Shown one piece after another: positions 41,938 to 53,009 of a stretch of 64,000 nt of DNA. The notes beneath the pieces are model-generated. The model was not told the origin of the DNA and ran no database searches. It saw only the letters and a program-made list of their open reading frames with translations. The stretch spans positions 14,408,144 through 14,472,143 of the forward strand of contig NC_090184.1 in the NCBI RefSeq assembly GCF_024679245.1, given 5' to 3'. A program made the translations under genes and the position numbers. Position 1 is the first letter of the stretch. Each line of letters opens with the position of its first letter. The stretch is from Pseudorasbora parva (taxonomy: Eukaryota > Chordata > Actinopteri > Cypriniformes > Gobionidae).

Positions 41938-42866
41938 TTAAAGGACAACTCCGGTGAGAAATGAATCTAGGGGTAATTAACAGATGGTTACAGAGTAGAT
42001 CGTTCTCTGGGATGCGTTTTCATGGAAATCGAATGTAAAGAGTTTTATCTCTAAAAACAGATTAGCTTATAATTCTTGTCTATGGGGCACAGGGTAGACA
42101 CAGGGTGGTAAAATTAAATCGCTAGTTAATACCACTAACAAGGCTCAAAATAGCCTCACACTAACACGGTAGCATAATGAGGATCCCTACATGCAAACCG
42201 AAGCATTGAGAACTTTGTAAGAGTACAAACAGTTTAATAAGAAGATACGTTGTAAACATAGTGCCTTACGCGTTCACGGACAGGCACCATCTTGGAAAAC
42301 AGTCTCGATGAATCGATCTACGAGCGCTGTTCTAAGTGAGCTGGTCGATAGGAATTAAGTTTGTGAAATGTAATAACATGGACATTTTTAGTTTTATTTA
42401 TTTATTTTCTCTGTTGTGTTCAGTGTTTTCTTCTGGAAACAACGGACCAAATGAGATTCCAAGTCACAGTTCATCACTTAGCAGAGCTCTCGTCGCTCGA
42501 TGAGTCGAGACTGTTTTCCAAGATGGCGCCTGTCCGTGAAAGCGTAATGCACTATGTCTATAAACGGTCTTCTTATTAAACTGTTTGTACTCTTACAAAG
42601 TTCTCAATGCTTCGGTTTGCATGTTGGGACCCTCATTATGCTACTGTGTTAGTGTGAGGCTATTTTTAGCCTTGTTAGTGGTATTAACTAGCGTTTTAAT
42701 TTCACTTACCCTGTGCCCCATAGACTAGTGTTATAAGCTAATCTGTTTTTAAAGATAAAACTCTTTACATTCGAGTTCCATGAAAATGCATCCCAGAGAA
42801 CGATCTACTCCGTAACCATCTGTTAATTACCCCTAGGTTCATTTTTTCACTGGAGTTGTCCTTTAA
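41938..42866. mobile_element. TTAA-flanked fold-back element with ~400-bp arms
   Basis: TTAAAGGACAACTCCGGTGA at the left and TCACTGGAGTTGTCCTTTAA at the right. The arms stay complementary, with scattered mismatches, to about 42310 and 42520 (for example ACAGGCACCATCTTGGAAAA / TTTTCCAAGATGGCGCCTGT). The centre is a short unique loop with no coding frame. It is inserted right after the Tc1 relic stop. Confidence 0.9.
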
Positions 42867-42949
42867 TGCCATGAATTTTAAAATCAGCTTATTTTTCCCT
42901 TTTAAATTATACATTTTCACAGTTTATACATAGACTAAGAAGAGAAAGA

Positions 42950-43265
42950 AAACAGAAAAAGGAAAGGCCATCACACAGGTTTTAGCTGCTGACAGGTCAA
43001 CCAGACACCTAGTGCTAATGTGGCAAGATGTAGAGGTCCTTGATTCTGTGAGCAAGACTCTAGGTCCTCTCCTTGAATGTGAATTATTCAGTAATAACAT
43101 CCTATAGGCAAAGGAGAATGACACAGATCTCAAGAAGGCAATCAAGAGGTCTGTCCTGGACCACAAGAACAGCACGGAGACACTGTGACTGAGGAACTGG
43201 TCAATCTGGCAGCTCTGCTTGACCCACGTTTCCGCAACGAACAGAAGAAGTCTCTGATAGAGTGA
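42950..43265 (+). pseudogene. hAT transposase C-terminal fragment
   Basis: Shifting frames give TQVLAADRSTRHLVLMWQD, LGPLLECE, ENDTDLKKAIKRSVLD and TEELVNLAALLDPRFR, then a stop. LxxAxxLDPRF is a hallmark of the C-terminal half of ZBED-type hAT transposases. Confidence 0.6.
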
Positions 43266-43407
43266 AAATCTGATTATTTGGATTATCTTTTGATATTTTT
43301 CGACTCTCTTAGAAGAAAAAAAAAGCCTAGGTATTTATTAGAAACAGTATCTAATTTAACAAGAAATAAAGCTTCACATGCAGTCTTAAGCTAATCTTAC
43401 CTAATCA
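43266..43407. other. Short unassigned stretch
   Basis: AT-rich, no feature. Confidence 0.4.
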
Positions 43408-43791
43408 TGTCAGTTAAAAAGGGACTGGATCAAACAGAGCAGGAGCGAGGAGCGCGTTTGGGCCTGGCATCGAATGCAGGAGTGTTTTGTCCGTCGTTTG
43501 CTCATCATGAGAGTACCTGAGATCTGACGTTATGTGGGAGTTGGAGGGAGACCACAGCCACAGCGGAGTTCACGTTGATTCATCTTCCCTGTGTCGATCC
43601 ACATTGCCTGTTTGTTATTTGGTTGGACTGATTACATGCATTTCATACTTGCACACTTGACTAACATGTACACTGAATATTCAACATTTCATGTTTATAT
43701 TACTTTAGTGTAATAAATATTATTCTTTATGCAGCGGTTGTGTGGCGTCTCCCTTTGTTTGTTGCGGTTTATGAAAGGAACTCGTAACACA
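43408..43791 (+). repeat. Possible solo LTR
   Basis: Begins TGTCAGTTAAAAAGG, ends CTCGTAACACA, and contains AATAAA near 43713 about 75 bases before the end. TG...CA ends plus a polyadenylation signal fit an LTR, but I found no duplication or second copy. Confidence 0.3.
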
Positions 43792-44320
43792 ATGCATAGT
43801 TTTCAAGTAGTGCAATTCAACAAGCTTTATGTTTCAAAAATATTTGCCATTATTTTACTTCCATGAAGGACAGGTAATTGTGACTTCACAGCCTTTATTA
43901 CTCGACGTGGACTGTTCCATTTTTGTTTTTAATTGTTTCAAATTGGCTTCAGTGCCTGTGGCATTTCAGAAGACAATTACTGAAATTAGCCAGTTGTTCT
44001 TATGTCATACTGTTTCAGCTGAGGGTGTTTTTTCCTAGATGTACTATATAATGTGAGTGGAACTGGCAGAAGGCAAAGTTTTTGGCACACGTGTGATGGT
44101 TAAATTTGTTCTTATCGCCCACAGATTTTCAGAAGATGATTACCATTATCCTGACTGGCTTGTCAGGATTTGAAAATTACCTAGGCAACATTATCAACCA
44201 TGTACAAGATATGTCTATGCATGCTGGAATAGCATTGTGATATTGGGTCAACAATACTCTCTTCTCACTTAATTTTGTAGTACATTTGTAATCACATTTC
44301 CAAATATTTACTAACTTCTT

Positions 44321-44466
44321 GTTGTTTTAGATGCCTTACAAGTGGATGCTGATAAAAAGGAGGCATTGAAGTTCATTTTTGCTGGGACGGTGCAAAACTG
44401 GCTCCCTTACGCCCCTGAAAGGCTTGGGGACATTGCTAATGGTGGAAACCCCCTGAGTTTGGAATA
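44321..44466 (+). other. Exon-like segment of unknown identity
   Basis: After a TTGTTTTAG acceptor-like site (near 44330) the frame reads DALQVDADKKEALKFIF, then GTVQNWLPYAPERLGDIANG, before turning into AT-rich sequence. The composition is protein-like. I do not recognise the family. The rest of 43792-44900 shows nothing clear; 44810-44950 contains AACATTGATTCAA repeats. Confidence 0.3.
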
Positions 44467-45193
44467 TTCAGATTTCATTATTTCTTCTATCTTCTTTCTT
44501 TCAGCAGTACTGTCTATTTTTTGCGAGTTTCCATTTGTATTTACTTCTATTTTGCATATGCAGGTTATCATGTTTTTCCAGGCGCTTCTTATTTGTGTTA
44601 TAAATTCAGGTGTAATTGTTTTAAGTCAATGTGAGCTTTCTTGTTGTAACTGTGGGTGCATAAATAAATACATTTGCATGTAAACTAAAGGATGTTGTTT
44701 ACTTTGCGTGACTTTTGATACAAAATCATATTGATTGCAGCCACACAAGGTCTCTGATTGAATGGAATAAAATAAAAAGACTATTGACTATTGATTTTAA
44801 GCCCATCTTGATCTATTTTTCATTGTTGAAATAACATTATTTCAGGGTGCAAACCTGATGAAAAATCAATGTTATATCTCAACATTGATTCAATGATATT
44901 TTAGTTGATGCATTAACATTGATTCAACGCTGATTCAGTGTTTGTCTGCTATCTGGGAAAGCACTTCAAGCAGTCTTACGACGACTAGAAGCTGCTGTTC
45001 ATGATGGCCACTTCATGATGAATCACATGTACAGGCTATTCAAAATCGACCTGCTGATTATCTGTCATGTTTGCCCTTGCCTGCTTCCCTGCTGATAATG
45101 CTATTACTCGTTTATGATGTAGATGAGGAGTTTTTTGCTTTTCTATCCGCTGCCTTAAATTCTCTGTCTGCCTCTGTTGATGCTGCATGTGTG

Positions 45194-46078
45194 CAGGGCC
45201 GTGTTATCCTAATGGGCAACATGGGCTGCAGCCCAGGGCCCCGAACACCAGGGGGCCCCCGAGACAAATCTCTATTGCGTTATCCTTTTTTTTTTTTTTT
45301 TTGGATAGAGGTAATTATGCGTACGTTATACGTTGAGCATCGTTGTCACACACCCAAATCGAGTCACAGCGGACGCCCAGTACATGGTCACCTCAACATG
45401 TCGAACGAAAATGTAAGAAAATATGACAGTGGCAGGGGCGGATCAACCGGGGTTTCAACTGCCACCCTAAAACAAAGACCATTGCCACCCCAGCAGGCAG
45501 CTAGTGTAGCCCAAATTCCCAATGCATAAAATATAAATTGTTCCTCTACCGATTTACACACGTCTTTCTATTATTGTGTAGTAGTCCAACAAATGACTCC
45601 TATGAACTGCTAGATCTGGAACGCAAATAGTTTGATCACGAATAGATCGCCTGTTATACGTCCCAATGTTAACAGATTTCAGCTTTCTCACTGCACACAG
45701 ATGTGGTCCGGCAGTGCTTTCCAGGAGCGGTGTGTTTGCAGCAGCGCGTCGATCATTTCTACACCGAGTTAAAGTTGAATTAAAGTGATAGAACGTTGTT
45801 CGCATTAAAATAAACATGCATTGAAGTGAAAATCTGGTTATTTCACCACAGATTCATGTAATATAAGTCTAATCTATTTCAATGACTTTTTGCCTCGAGT
45901 AAAGCAAGAAAACAGACAGATTTGGGTAAATAGGGAGACATAATGGAGAGCTCTCATCCTTTCTTGAAGGTGGAGAAATAAAGTTCTTTATGACCTGCAG
46001 GATTCCTTAAAAGATTCAAAAATTAAAGAAATTGAAGATTTCAAGGCCAGGGCCCCACAAAGGCTTGACACGGCCCTG
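45194..46078. mobile_element. hAT element (885 bp) with exact 8-bp duplication
   Basis: CATGTGTG at 45186-45193 and 46079-46086. The ends are CAGGGCCGTGTTATCC and (complement) CAGGGCCGTGTCAAGCC. Contains GGGCCCCGAACACCAGGGGG and a T-run at 45286-45302. No transposase. Confidence 0.9.
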
Positions 46079-46690
46079 CATGTGTGTGGTGATATTTTAC
46101 ACAGGTGATTATGATTGGCTATAACTGTGGGGTCCAGGGTTGCTGGGCAATATGGACTGGGCTATCGAAAACAAGCAATATAAGTTAAATAAAACCAAGA
46201 GACAGAGTTCACTAAGTTGTCTGCTCAGAATGTCATGACTATGTGCCTCTTGAATATATTGTAACTTAACTTCATACAGAGCTTCCCAATGGTTGGCCTC
46301 CTTCATCCAAGGGACTAGATGTTTAGTTGTTGCAATACTATACACTGCGATTGTTTGTTAACGACAACCTTGTCTTCTGAGGCTCACGGCTGAATGCACC
46401 TGCTTCTCTCCGATTTGTGTTGGGCTCAATAGAGCACAAAGGACATCAGGGAGAGGTGACAACCAAACCATGCCTTTGTGATCTCTATTGGTGGCCAGGG
46501 ATGAATGCTCAGGTTTATGATTCTGTCCATGTGTGTTAGGTCAATGACAAAACTCTCCAGTAACATCCTGCTCCTATCCATCTAATCCCGCTGCCAGCTA
46601 GTCCATGGTAAAAGTAGCCAGGGATATAGTTGATATATGCACCATTTAACACAAATGCATTCGACTAGATATAACACAGGCTAGCTATTA

Positions 46691-47085
46691 GTTGCTGTGC
46701 GAGTAAACATCACTATTCTGATCTCAAGAGACGCTATAGCGACTGATGCTAGAAGTCAGTCTTTACCCTCCTTGTTAGAACGTCTGACTCTCATGCCATC
46801 AGACCTGGGTTCGAGTCCCATTTAGAGCGGGCGGTTCAAACAGGAGGTGTTACCTTTGGTGCAGTGACCCAGATGGGAGTGAGGTTTATGGGAGGTGAGT
46901 GTAATAGAGGCCAGTTAGTAGTTGTTGTGTGAGTAAACCTCACTCCTCTGATCTCTAGAGTTGCTCTAGCGATTGACGCTAGAGGTTGCAGCCTTTAACC
47001 TCCTTGTTAGAGCGTCCGACTCTCATGCCGGTGGACCCGGGTTCAAGTCCCGCTTGGAGCGGGCAGTTTGAACAGGAGGGGTTAT
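46691..47085 (+). repeat. Two tandem tRNA-like units (period about 230 bp) inside the gypsy integrase relic
   Basis: The unit starts GTTG(C/T)TGTG(C/T)GAGTAAAC at 46691 and again at 46921. Each carries CTTGTTAGA(A/G)CGTC(T/C)GACTCTCATGCC, then GGGTTC(G/A)AGTCCC. The latter is a perfect or near-perfect RNA polymerase III B box (GGTTCGAGTCC at 46808). The first unit has an exact GTCTGA/TCAGAC stem around CTCATGC, like an anticodon arm with CAT. The acceptor stem does not pair, so these are not functional tRNA genes. Probably tRNA-derived. Confidence 0.6.
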
Positions 47086-47485
47086 ATACATTAACAATTG
47101 TTACTATTACTTTAACTATTACAGCAAATGACAGAGGTCTCCTTTATCACACTGTCACTAAGGATTCTGTGGTTTCTGTCATCAGTCTTCAGCCTCCATG
47201 ACAGTCCATTGAGTATTGTTAACGGTGCCTATGCAGTTTACTTCTGCTGCTTTGTCTGCTGTCCTGGATAGAAGGAATATTCTTTGTTTCTCTCTCTACT
47301 ACCTGACAGCTAATGGTGCTGTAGAGAGGTTAAACTGTGTGCTCAAACACACTGTCCAAATGGCCATCCAGCAACATCAGCCATGGCAACCTGTGGTAAA
47401 TAACTTTTTGCTGGTGTACTATGCCACTCCACATGCTGCATCTGTTACTTCACCCTTTCAGCTCCTATGAGAAGCAATGTTCATA

Positions 47486-48490
47486 AGGCTGTCTATTTTT
47501 ACCTTTGTTCCTGTCAACTCAGTTGTTGAGTAAACAGGAGCAAATGGCAAAATAGACAGGCTTATGTCAGTAAATGACTGTTCGCCGAAGTATTATACAG
47601 CTTCAACACAAAATAGTAAAAGTTTACTGCTAAGCAGGGTGCATACATTCCTTGCTTTCAGGATAAAGTGATGGTACAGAACCCCTTGCATGTTCTTGAC
47701 GGGACACAGAAAATGTATTGAAGACTGGGAGTGGGTACATATACCTTCTTAGAGATGGAAAGCTATTGAATACTTCCTATCTCACTGAATTTACATGCAC
47801 ACCACACCAACAATTCCCTGTTGAGAAAACTGCTCACTAGACACATACACACAAACTCATACCAATAGACCTAAACGTAATGTTTAGAAGCATAGTTGGT
47901 TGAAATATTATTTTATTTAAATCTAATGTAATTTTCTGTAATTTTCTGTTCTTTATAAAAGGGTTTTAATAGTTTCTGATATAATGTGTGTAAGAAAAGA
48001 AGTGAAGAGTTAATAAGATGGAAGAAGTTTGCTACTCCCATCTCGTGAGCTTTATTACTTTCTAAAATCCTGAAAGATACCACAATTCTTACTGTATTTT
48101 ATTTATTTATAATACAAATTCCTGCCATTATCTGCAATTATTTGCAATGTGTAAATAGCATTTAACAACTTACAATGGCTCTATTACGACCCTTTTTACA
48201 ACTATGTTATATTTTTCTCAGGTGTCCCCAGAATGTGTGTAAAGTTTCAGCTCAAAATACACTACAGATCATTTATTATACCATGTTAAACATGCCAATG
48301 TTTGGGTGGGAGAAAAAACTTTGTGTGGCTTTTTTTTTTTTTTTTTTTTTTTGTCGCTTTTTAAATGCTAATAAGATGCTGCTCCCAACCCTGTTTCCAG
48401 AATAGGGTGAGGCCTTTACATCTATGCTTCATATAACTATGATAGTTGGAAATTAGGAAAAGCAATTTGACTGTCAACAAAAATAGTGGT
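47486..48490. other. No recognised gene; T-run
   Basis: AT-rich, with a poly-T tract at about 48331-48352. 47640-47840 may still be gypsy-derived (TTTCAGGATAAAGTGATGG resembles the region after integrase), but this is weak. Confidence 0.35.
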
Positions 48491-48712
48491 GTTCAGCCCT
48501 ATAAGTATGAAATGGAATCGGACACTGATAAAGGAGAGACTCTGGCAGAAGAAACCACTTTAAAAAATTAACCAGGATGTTTTTGAATGTTTATTTGATC
48601 AATTTATTAATTTGTTGAAAAGTTCACTTATTAATTGTTGTACAGGACTGGTGCTCATGTGGCAAATGTGACAGCATGCCAACCGCACAAGAAAATATAT
48701 GCTGCATAGGGA
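48491..48712 (+). pseudogene. P2X7-tail-like cysteine motif fragment (two exon-like pieces)
   Basis: The first piece is VQPYKYEMESDTD... (48491-48571). After a TTGTACAG acceptor-like site the second is DWCSCGKCDSMPTAQENICC (48646-48705). W-C-x-C-G-x-C-x-x-M-P-T-x-x-E-x-x-C-C is the signature of the P2X7 intracellular C-terminal zinc domain, which also occurs in many stand-alone fish proteins, often repeat-associated, as I recall. A leading acidic P-Y-x-x-E segment fits that class. The frame ends soon after, so it is truncated. The role of these proteins is not known to me. Confidence 0.6.
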
Positions 48713-49256
48713 TAGACGTTATTTTAACTATAGTTGTAATTTTTTGTTAAATAGCCTTTGTTACTTTGGTCCCAGCTCTCTGTAGGTCATTAACTAACCC
48801 TGCATCCCAATTCGCATACTATCCATCCTAAATAGTATTCGAAAATAGAATTAGTATGTCCCAAATCGTAGTATGTTGAAAAGAGTATTCCAAAGATTCC
48901 CGGATGGTTTACTATTTCCGGTCCGAATTCGAAGTATGGATCGATGGGCACTCTAACGGCTGATATTGCCCACAACCCATTGCGAGTTGGACGAGGATTC
49001 GATTAGAACTACAAACGCGGATAAAAAGCATTAAAAAACTACAAACATGACGGATGTGCGAGTCAGACGGTTAAGTAGAGAAGTTTAGATAAAGGGGTTT
49101 GAGTGACCAAATATATTTATATGACAAAAATATATTTATTCAGTGTTGTCCACAATATATTTCACCTGTAGCAGCATTGTGAACCTTTTTAATGACACGT
49201 TTGGCCATTAACTTTTAAATGCATCATTATAGACCATTTCAGAATGTTTGTAAACA

Positions 49257-50212
49257 ATCGGCACCAGGATTCTTCCGGGTGGCAGAGCGCAGGCGGCTTC
49301 TACTGACAAACTGAAGAGATCCAGCCGGCTACTGTATACAGAGTTAAGAACATTGTTGTTGATTAAAGTTGAAACTATGACGAAAACGTGTTGTGTTTGG
49401 GGTTACGCCGTCAGATATGCAGCAAAAGGTGTAGGATTGTATCGATTTCATTCAGAAATAAGTAAATATATCCAGCAAAACCTGTGGGTGAGGAGGCTAA
49501 AGCATGTGGACGTCGTCAGAAGTGGCGCTACAGAGAAGTATTCTCAAAACGGTCCATCTACAAAATCATAGCAGAGCATAATTATGTTCAGCTGGGGAAA
49601 TTCAAGACTAATATTAGTAAACTTTAGATCTCTTTTCAAGATCGAACTCATTGCCAGTCACTGCCTGAAGTAAAAGTGTCATGTAGGCTACTGATCGAAT
49701 GGCAATGGAAGAAATAGGAAAAGCAAAACATAGTTGTAGGCTGATGGATGATTGATGCGTGAACCACACTGACTTCATCATCACCGCGAGTTTAGTTTGA
49801 GTGAATGCCTAATGTTAGCGGAGTAGCGCTAGTCTACAGCACGCTATCCTTTTGACCGTCAGAAGCTCACGTCTGTGCCATCGGATCCGACCCCGACCGA
49901 GCAACAGAAAACCATCATAGCCTTTTGAGTTATATAACAGGGAAATAGACCATCTACGATAGCCTAACATATTGTAAGTCATACAGCAACATTTACTAAA
50001 ATAACTACTCAATGGTAGGCAGAGGCTCATTTAAAAATTATGGTATTAGACTAGCGCTACATCTTCTGGAGCAAGGTTAGGCATTTCATGTATCGCTATC
50101 TACTGAATTAGTTAATCAGTCCCTCATTAATCATGTTAACTGTCTGAATCCCAAACAATTTACTAGCTAACTACATTGGAACGCTTCGGCTTTTGCCACC
50201 CGGAAGAGCGTT
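49257..50212 (+). mobile_element. Nested element with CTTCCGGGTGGCA inverted motifs and a THAP exon
   Basis: ATTCTTCCGGGTGGCAGAGC at about 49269 is mirrored by TTTTGCCACCCGGAAGAG at about 50192. The THAP relic sits just inside the left end. Kolobok or P-type are the likely classes because both use THAP proteins. Confidence 0.5.
49377..49571 (+). pseudogene. THAP-domain N-terminal relic
   Basis: MTKTCCVWGYAVRYAAKGVG, then YRFHSE and LWVRRLKHVDVV: the start of a THAP finger (CCVxGC...FYRFP...W). The second cysteine of the first pair is replaced by Tyr and FP by FH. The C-x2-H half is not seen in frame. Confidence 0.55.
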
Positions 50213-50765
50213 TATTACTGTTGTGACGTCATGGTGAATTGTCGTATATATTTAAACTGCAAACACATGAGGAGAGTCTCTGACCCACAAAGACCCACAC
50301 ATGGCAGATCAACGAGCGGCTACATTTCTCTCTGATACTGTAGGAGATTAATCTGAATGTGGAGGATTTGAACTGTGACGAATCTGAGGATGATTGACAG
50401 GGCAGATAAACGGTGACGGGATGCACGTAACTAAGCGACAGAGTCCGTTAAAGATGGCAAAGTAGTATGCCCTGAAGCTTGCATACTTTTCTGCTACACA
50501 CTCAAAAGTATACCTTTTCTTCACAAAAAGAGTACATACTTTTAGGACGTAGTATAAGTAGGCGAATTGGGACGCAGCAAAAGTATGGAGTTTGGAGTAT
50601 GACTGTTCATGGTTGTGGACAGGTGTCTTTTATACTGATAACGAGTTCAAATACAGGTAATGAGTGGAGGACAGAGGAGCCTATTAAAGAAGAAGTTACA
50701 GGTCTGTGAGAGCTAGAAATCTTGCTTTTTTTGTAGGTTTTTTTCTCACTCTGTCTAAGTGTACA

Positions 50766-52038
50766 CACTCTAAAAACTTATACTATGATTTACTCAATTT
50801 TTTTGGTGAAACATTTTTACACTAAAAAAATTGAGTAAATTTTAAAGCAGTGAAATCAATTATAGACACCATATGAACTGAGTAGATGTAAGTAAAAAAA
50901 TTAAGTAGATCTGAGTAACCATTTGTTACATTAACAAATTCAATTAAGTAGAAAACAATGGGTAAAAAGCATTTAAAAACCAATATTTATGACTAATACG
51001 AACAGCTTTTATTTATGGAAATTACTAACTTGTATAGTATAACTTTAATTTCCTCTAAACCTTTGTAAAATAACGTTACTCCACAGTCCACACAAACACA
51101 CTTATACATGACATGGCCTTTATTGTCGACGTGTACAGCAATAACGTTACAGCATATTACTGTTTTGACATGTAAAGAATAACAGTTATTTTACAACATT
51201 TAAACTCATGTAACAAACATTTTAGAAGTAAAAATTAAACATTTAAAAGTAATTCAAGTGTAATCAACCGGTCTGTTTTCCCATTTCCACCGTATCAGCG
51301 CTGTTTCTCGAGTCTGAGATGGACTAACGTAATGTTAGCGGTCTGCGGTTGGACTTTGAACTTGAGACCGCTGTCCTGCGTTTCATTCGTAGCTGAAAGA
51401 TGCTGCGAGGCGCCAGACTCCATAACCTGACAATAAACAAACAGTGCCCAGTTTTAATAAGATTTTATCATGCAAATTCATTATCTTTACAAATTAAAGT
51501 TGTGTGTTTTGAGCAACACAGCAGGCGTTTCAAAGACCAACGCCACACGTTAACTTAAGGTGACTCACACTGTCCCTGTATGTTGTTTTGAATTAAATAA
51601 AATGCCTTTTAGCACAGTAATGATTATTTAGATTAAAAAAAAACAACATACAAACTTGAATTTAACAGAGGAAATGCCCCAATTCTGTGACGCTGAGAAG
51701 AAGAAACTGCTCTGGTGACTGAGGAGAATTCAAATATCCGCACTCGCTCAACCGTCGAGCTGTCGTCGCGTCAAATAAATTATTTATAAATTTCACAAAT
51801 GTATTAGGTATATTTAAAATAAATAATTGGTTATTTGAATACTAAATTATTTTAGTGAAAAAACTTAAATATAACTATACATTTTAGACAAATTAACTGT
51901 TGGATTTTTAGTCAATAATTTTGGTATGTTTAACTAAAACCATCAAGTAAATGATATTGAGAGATTTTATTAAGTTAATAAAGTTAATTATTAGGCTACT
52001 GTGATATTTACTAAGCCACTGAATTATTTTTTAGAGTG
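50766..52038. mobile_element. Element with CACTCTAAAAA ends (about 1.27 kb)
   Basis: CACTCTAAAAACTTATACT at the left and TTATTTTTTAGAGTG at the right; TTACTCAATTTTTT/AAAAAATTGAGTAAA pairs occur inside the left end (50791-50838). Common fish repeat terminus. No coding frame. Confidence 0.6.
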
Positions 52039-52971
52039 CATATGATAAAAATATGAGAGAGGCCTGTAACTTTAAAGTGGGAGAACTTGCACAATTGGTG
52101 GCTGACAAAATATTTTTTAACCCCACTGTAGTTAAACCATGGTAACCACAAATTATGACTTTGCTACACTAACCATATTTTGTTCAAGCTAGAATATTTA
52201 AGTCATTTTAAGATAAAACAATAACACTGTATTATTGTAACATTAAATGTAACTAAAATAAATGTATATTATATGCAAAAAAATATGTTCTAAAACTGCT
52301 TATAACATTAGACATGCTGATGAAAAGTGACATGTACAAGAACATTTTCAAAAAAAGTAGAGTGAAACTGAGAGGCAGAGAGATGTACGGAAAATGAAGA
52401 GACTGAAAAGGAAAATGGAATTAAAGATGCAGTTCATGAGATAACTTTTCAATATTTTGCACTACCCTGGGATTAAGGATTTAAACCTTTTTTTTATGTG
52501 ATGGCTATACAAAAATAGAGTCTGTTTGGTGGTGTATGGGATGTCCTGGATGAGTGTGATATTTCCCAGCCTGAAATGTTGTCCTAGTCTGGGCCTGTTC
52601 TACATGGTGGTTGTTCAGTCTGGATGTATTTATTTGTTACTAAAATTTGAAATCTAAGTTACTTTATATTAATTAATGAATATGATGTGAGGTCCAGTTA
52701 CTTAGTGTGACACTTAAACACAATTTAAGTATTTACTTGAGTACATGTCAGAGTCCATACTTCTTTAGTTTAAAAAAAGAAAAGAAAAGGAGTGTACTTT
52801 TTGTGTATCGAGTCTTTTAAACATGAGTATCTTTACTTCCACTTGAGTGAAGGATGTGTGTATTTTTGCCATCTCTGCATAGGGTGGTTTTGTAAACACA
52901 CTGCTGGCACACATTTATATTCATATAAAATTATTTCTAAAAGTCTTTAGAAAAAACACACACAAAAAAAC

Positions 52972-53008
52972 AATCTTACTGACCCCAAAACTTTCGAGCG
53001 GTAGTGTA
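52972..53008. repeat. Tc1-type terminal repeat end
   Basis: AATCTTACTGACCCCAAAAC followed by TTTCGAGCGGTAGTGTA, ending at TA. Recalled as the complement of a frequent fish Tc1 terminus (TACACTACCG...). No partner end nearby. Confidence 0.5.
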
Positions 53009-53009
53009 T

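Larger units (their letters stand above)
44960..47485 (+). pseudogene. Gypsy-type pol relic (end of RNase H to integrase), twice interrupted
   Basis: Text in order: an RPADYLSCLPLP-like AD-LSR motif near 45040 (normal end of RNase H), YDVDEEFFAFLSAALNSLS (45115), then after the hAT a spacer and an integrase finger region near 46440 (EHKGHQG-like H, and LYWWPGM), then after the tRNA-like units the core end: FTSAALSAVL, NGAVERLNCVLKHTV (catalytic Glu), and LLVYYATPHAA...SPFQLL (47216-47470). Stops and shifts are common. No LTR is seen. Confidence 0.7.
48801..50576. mobile_element. DNA element with TGCATCCCAATTCGC ends
   Basis: Left end TGCATCCCAATTCGCATACT; right end in complement TGCGTCCCAATTCGCCTACT. 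AGTATG/CATACT motifs recur near both ends (48850-48920, 50465-50545). It contains a nested THAP element. No duplication could be fixed. Confidence 0.75.

Noticed and set aside
46745..47065. Functional tRNA-Met genes
   Set aside because: The B box and an anticodon-like arm with CAT are present, but the acceptor stem does not pair and the A box is poor.
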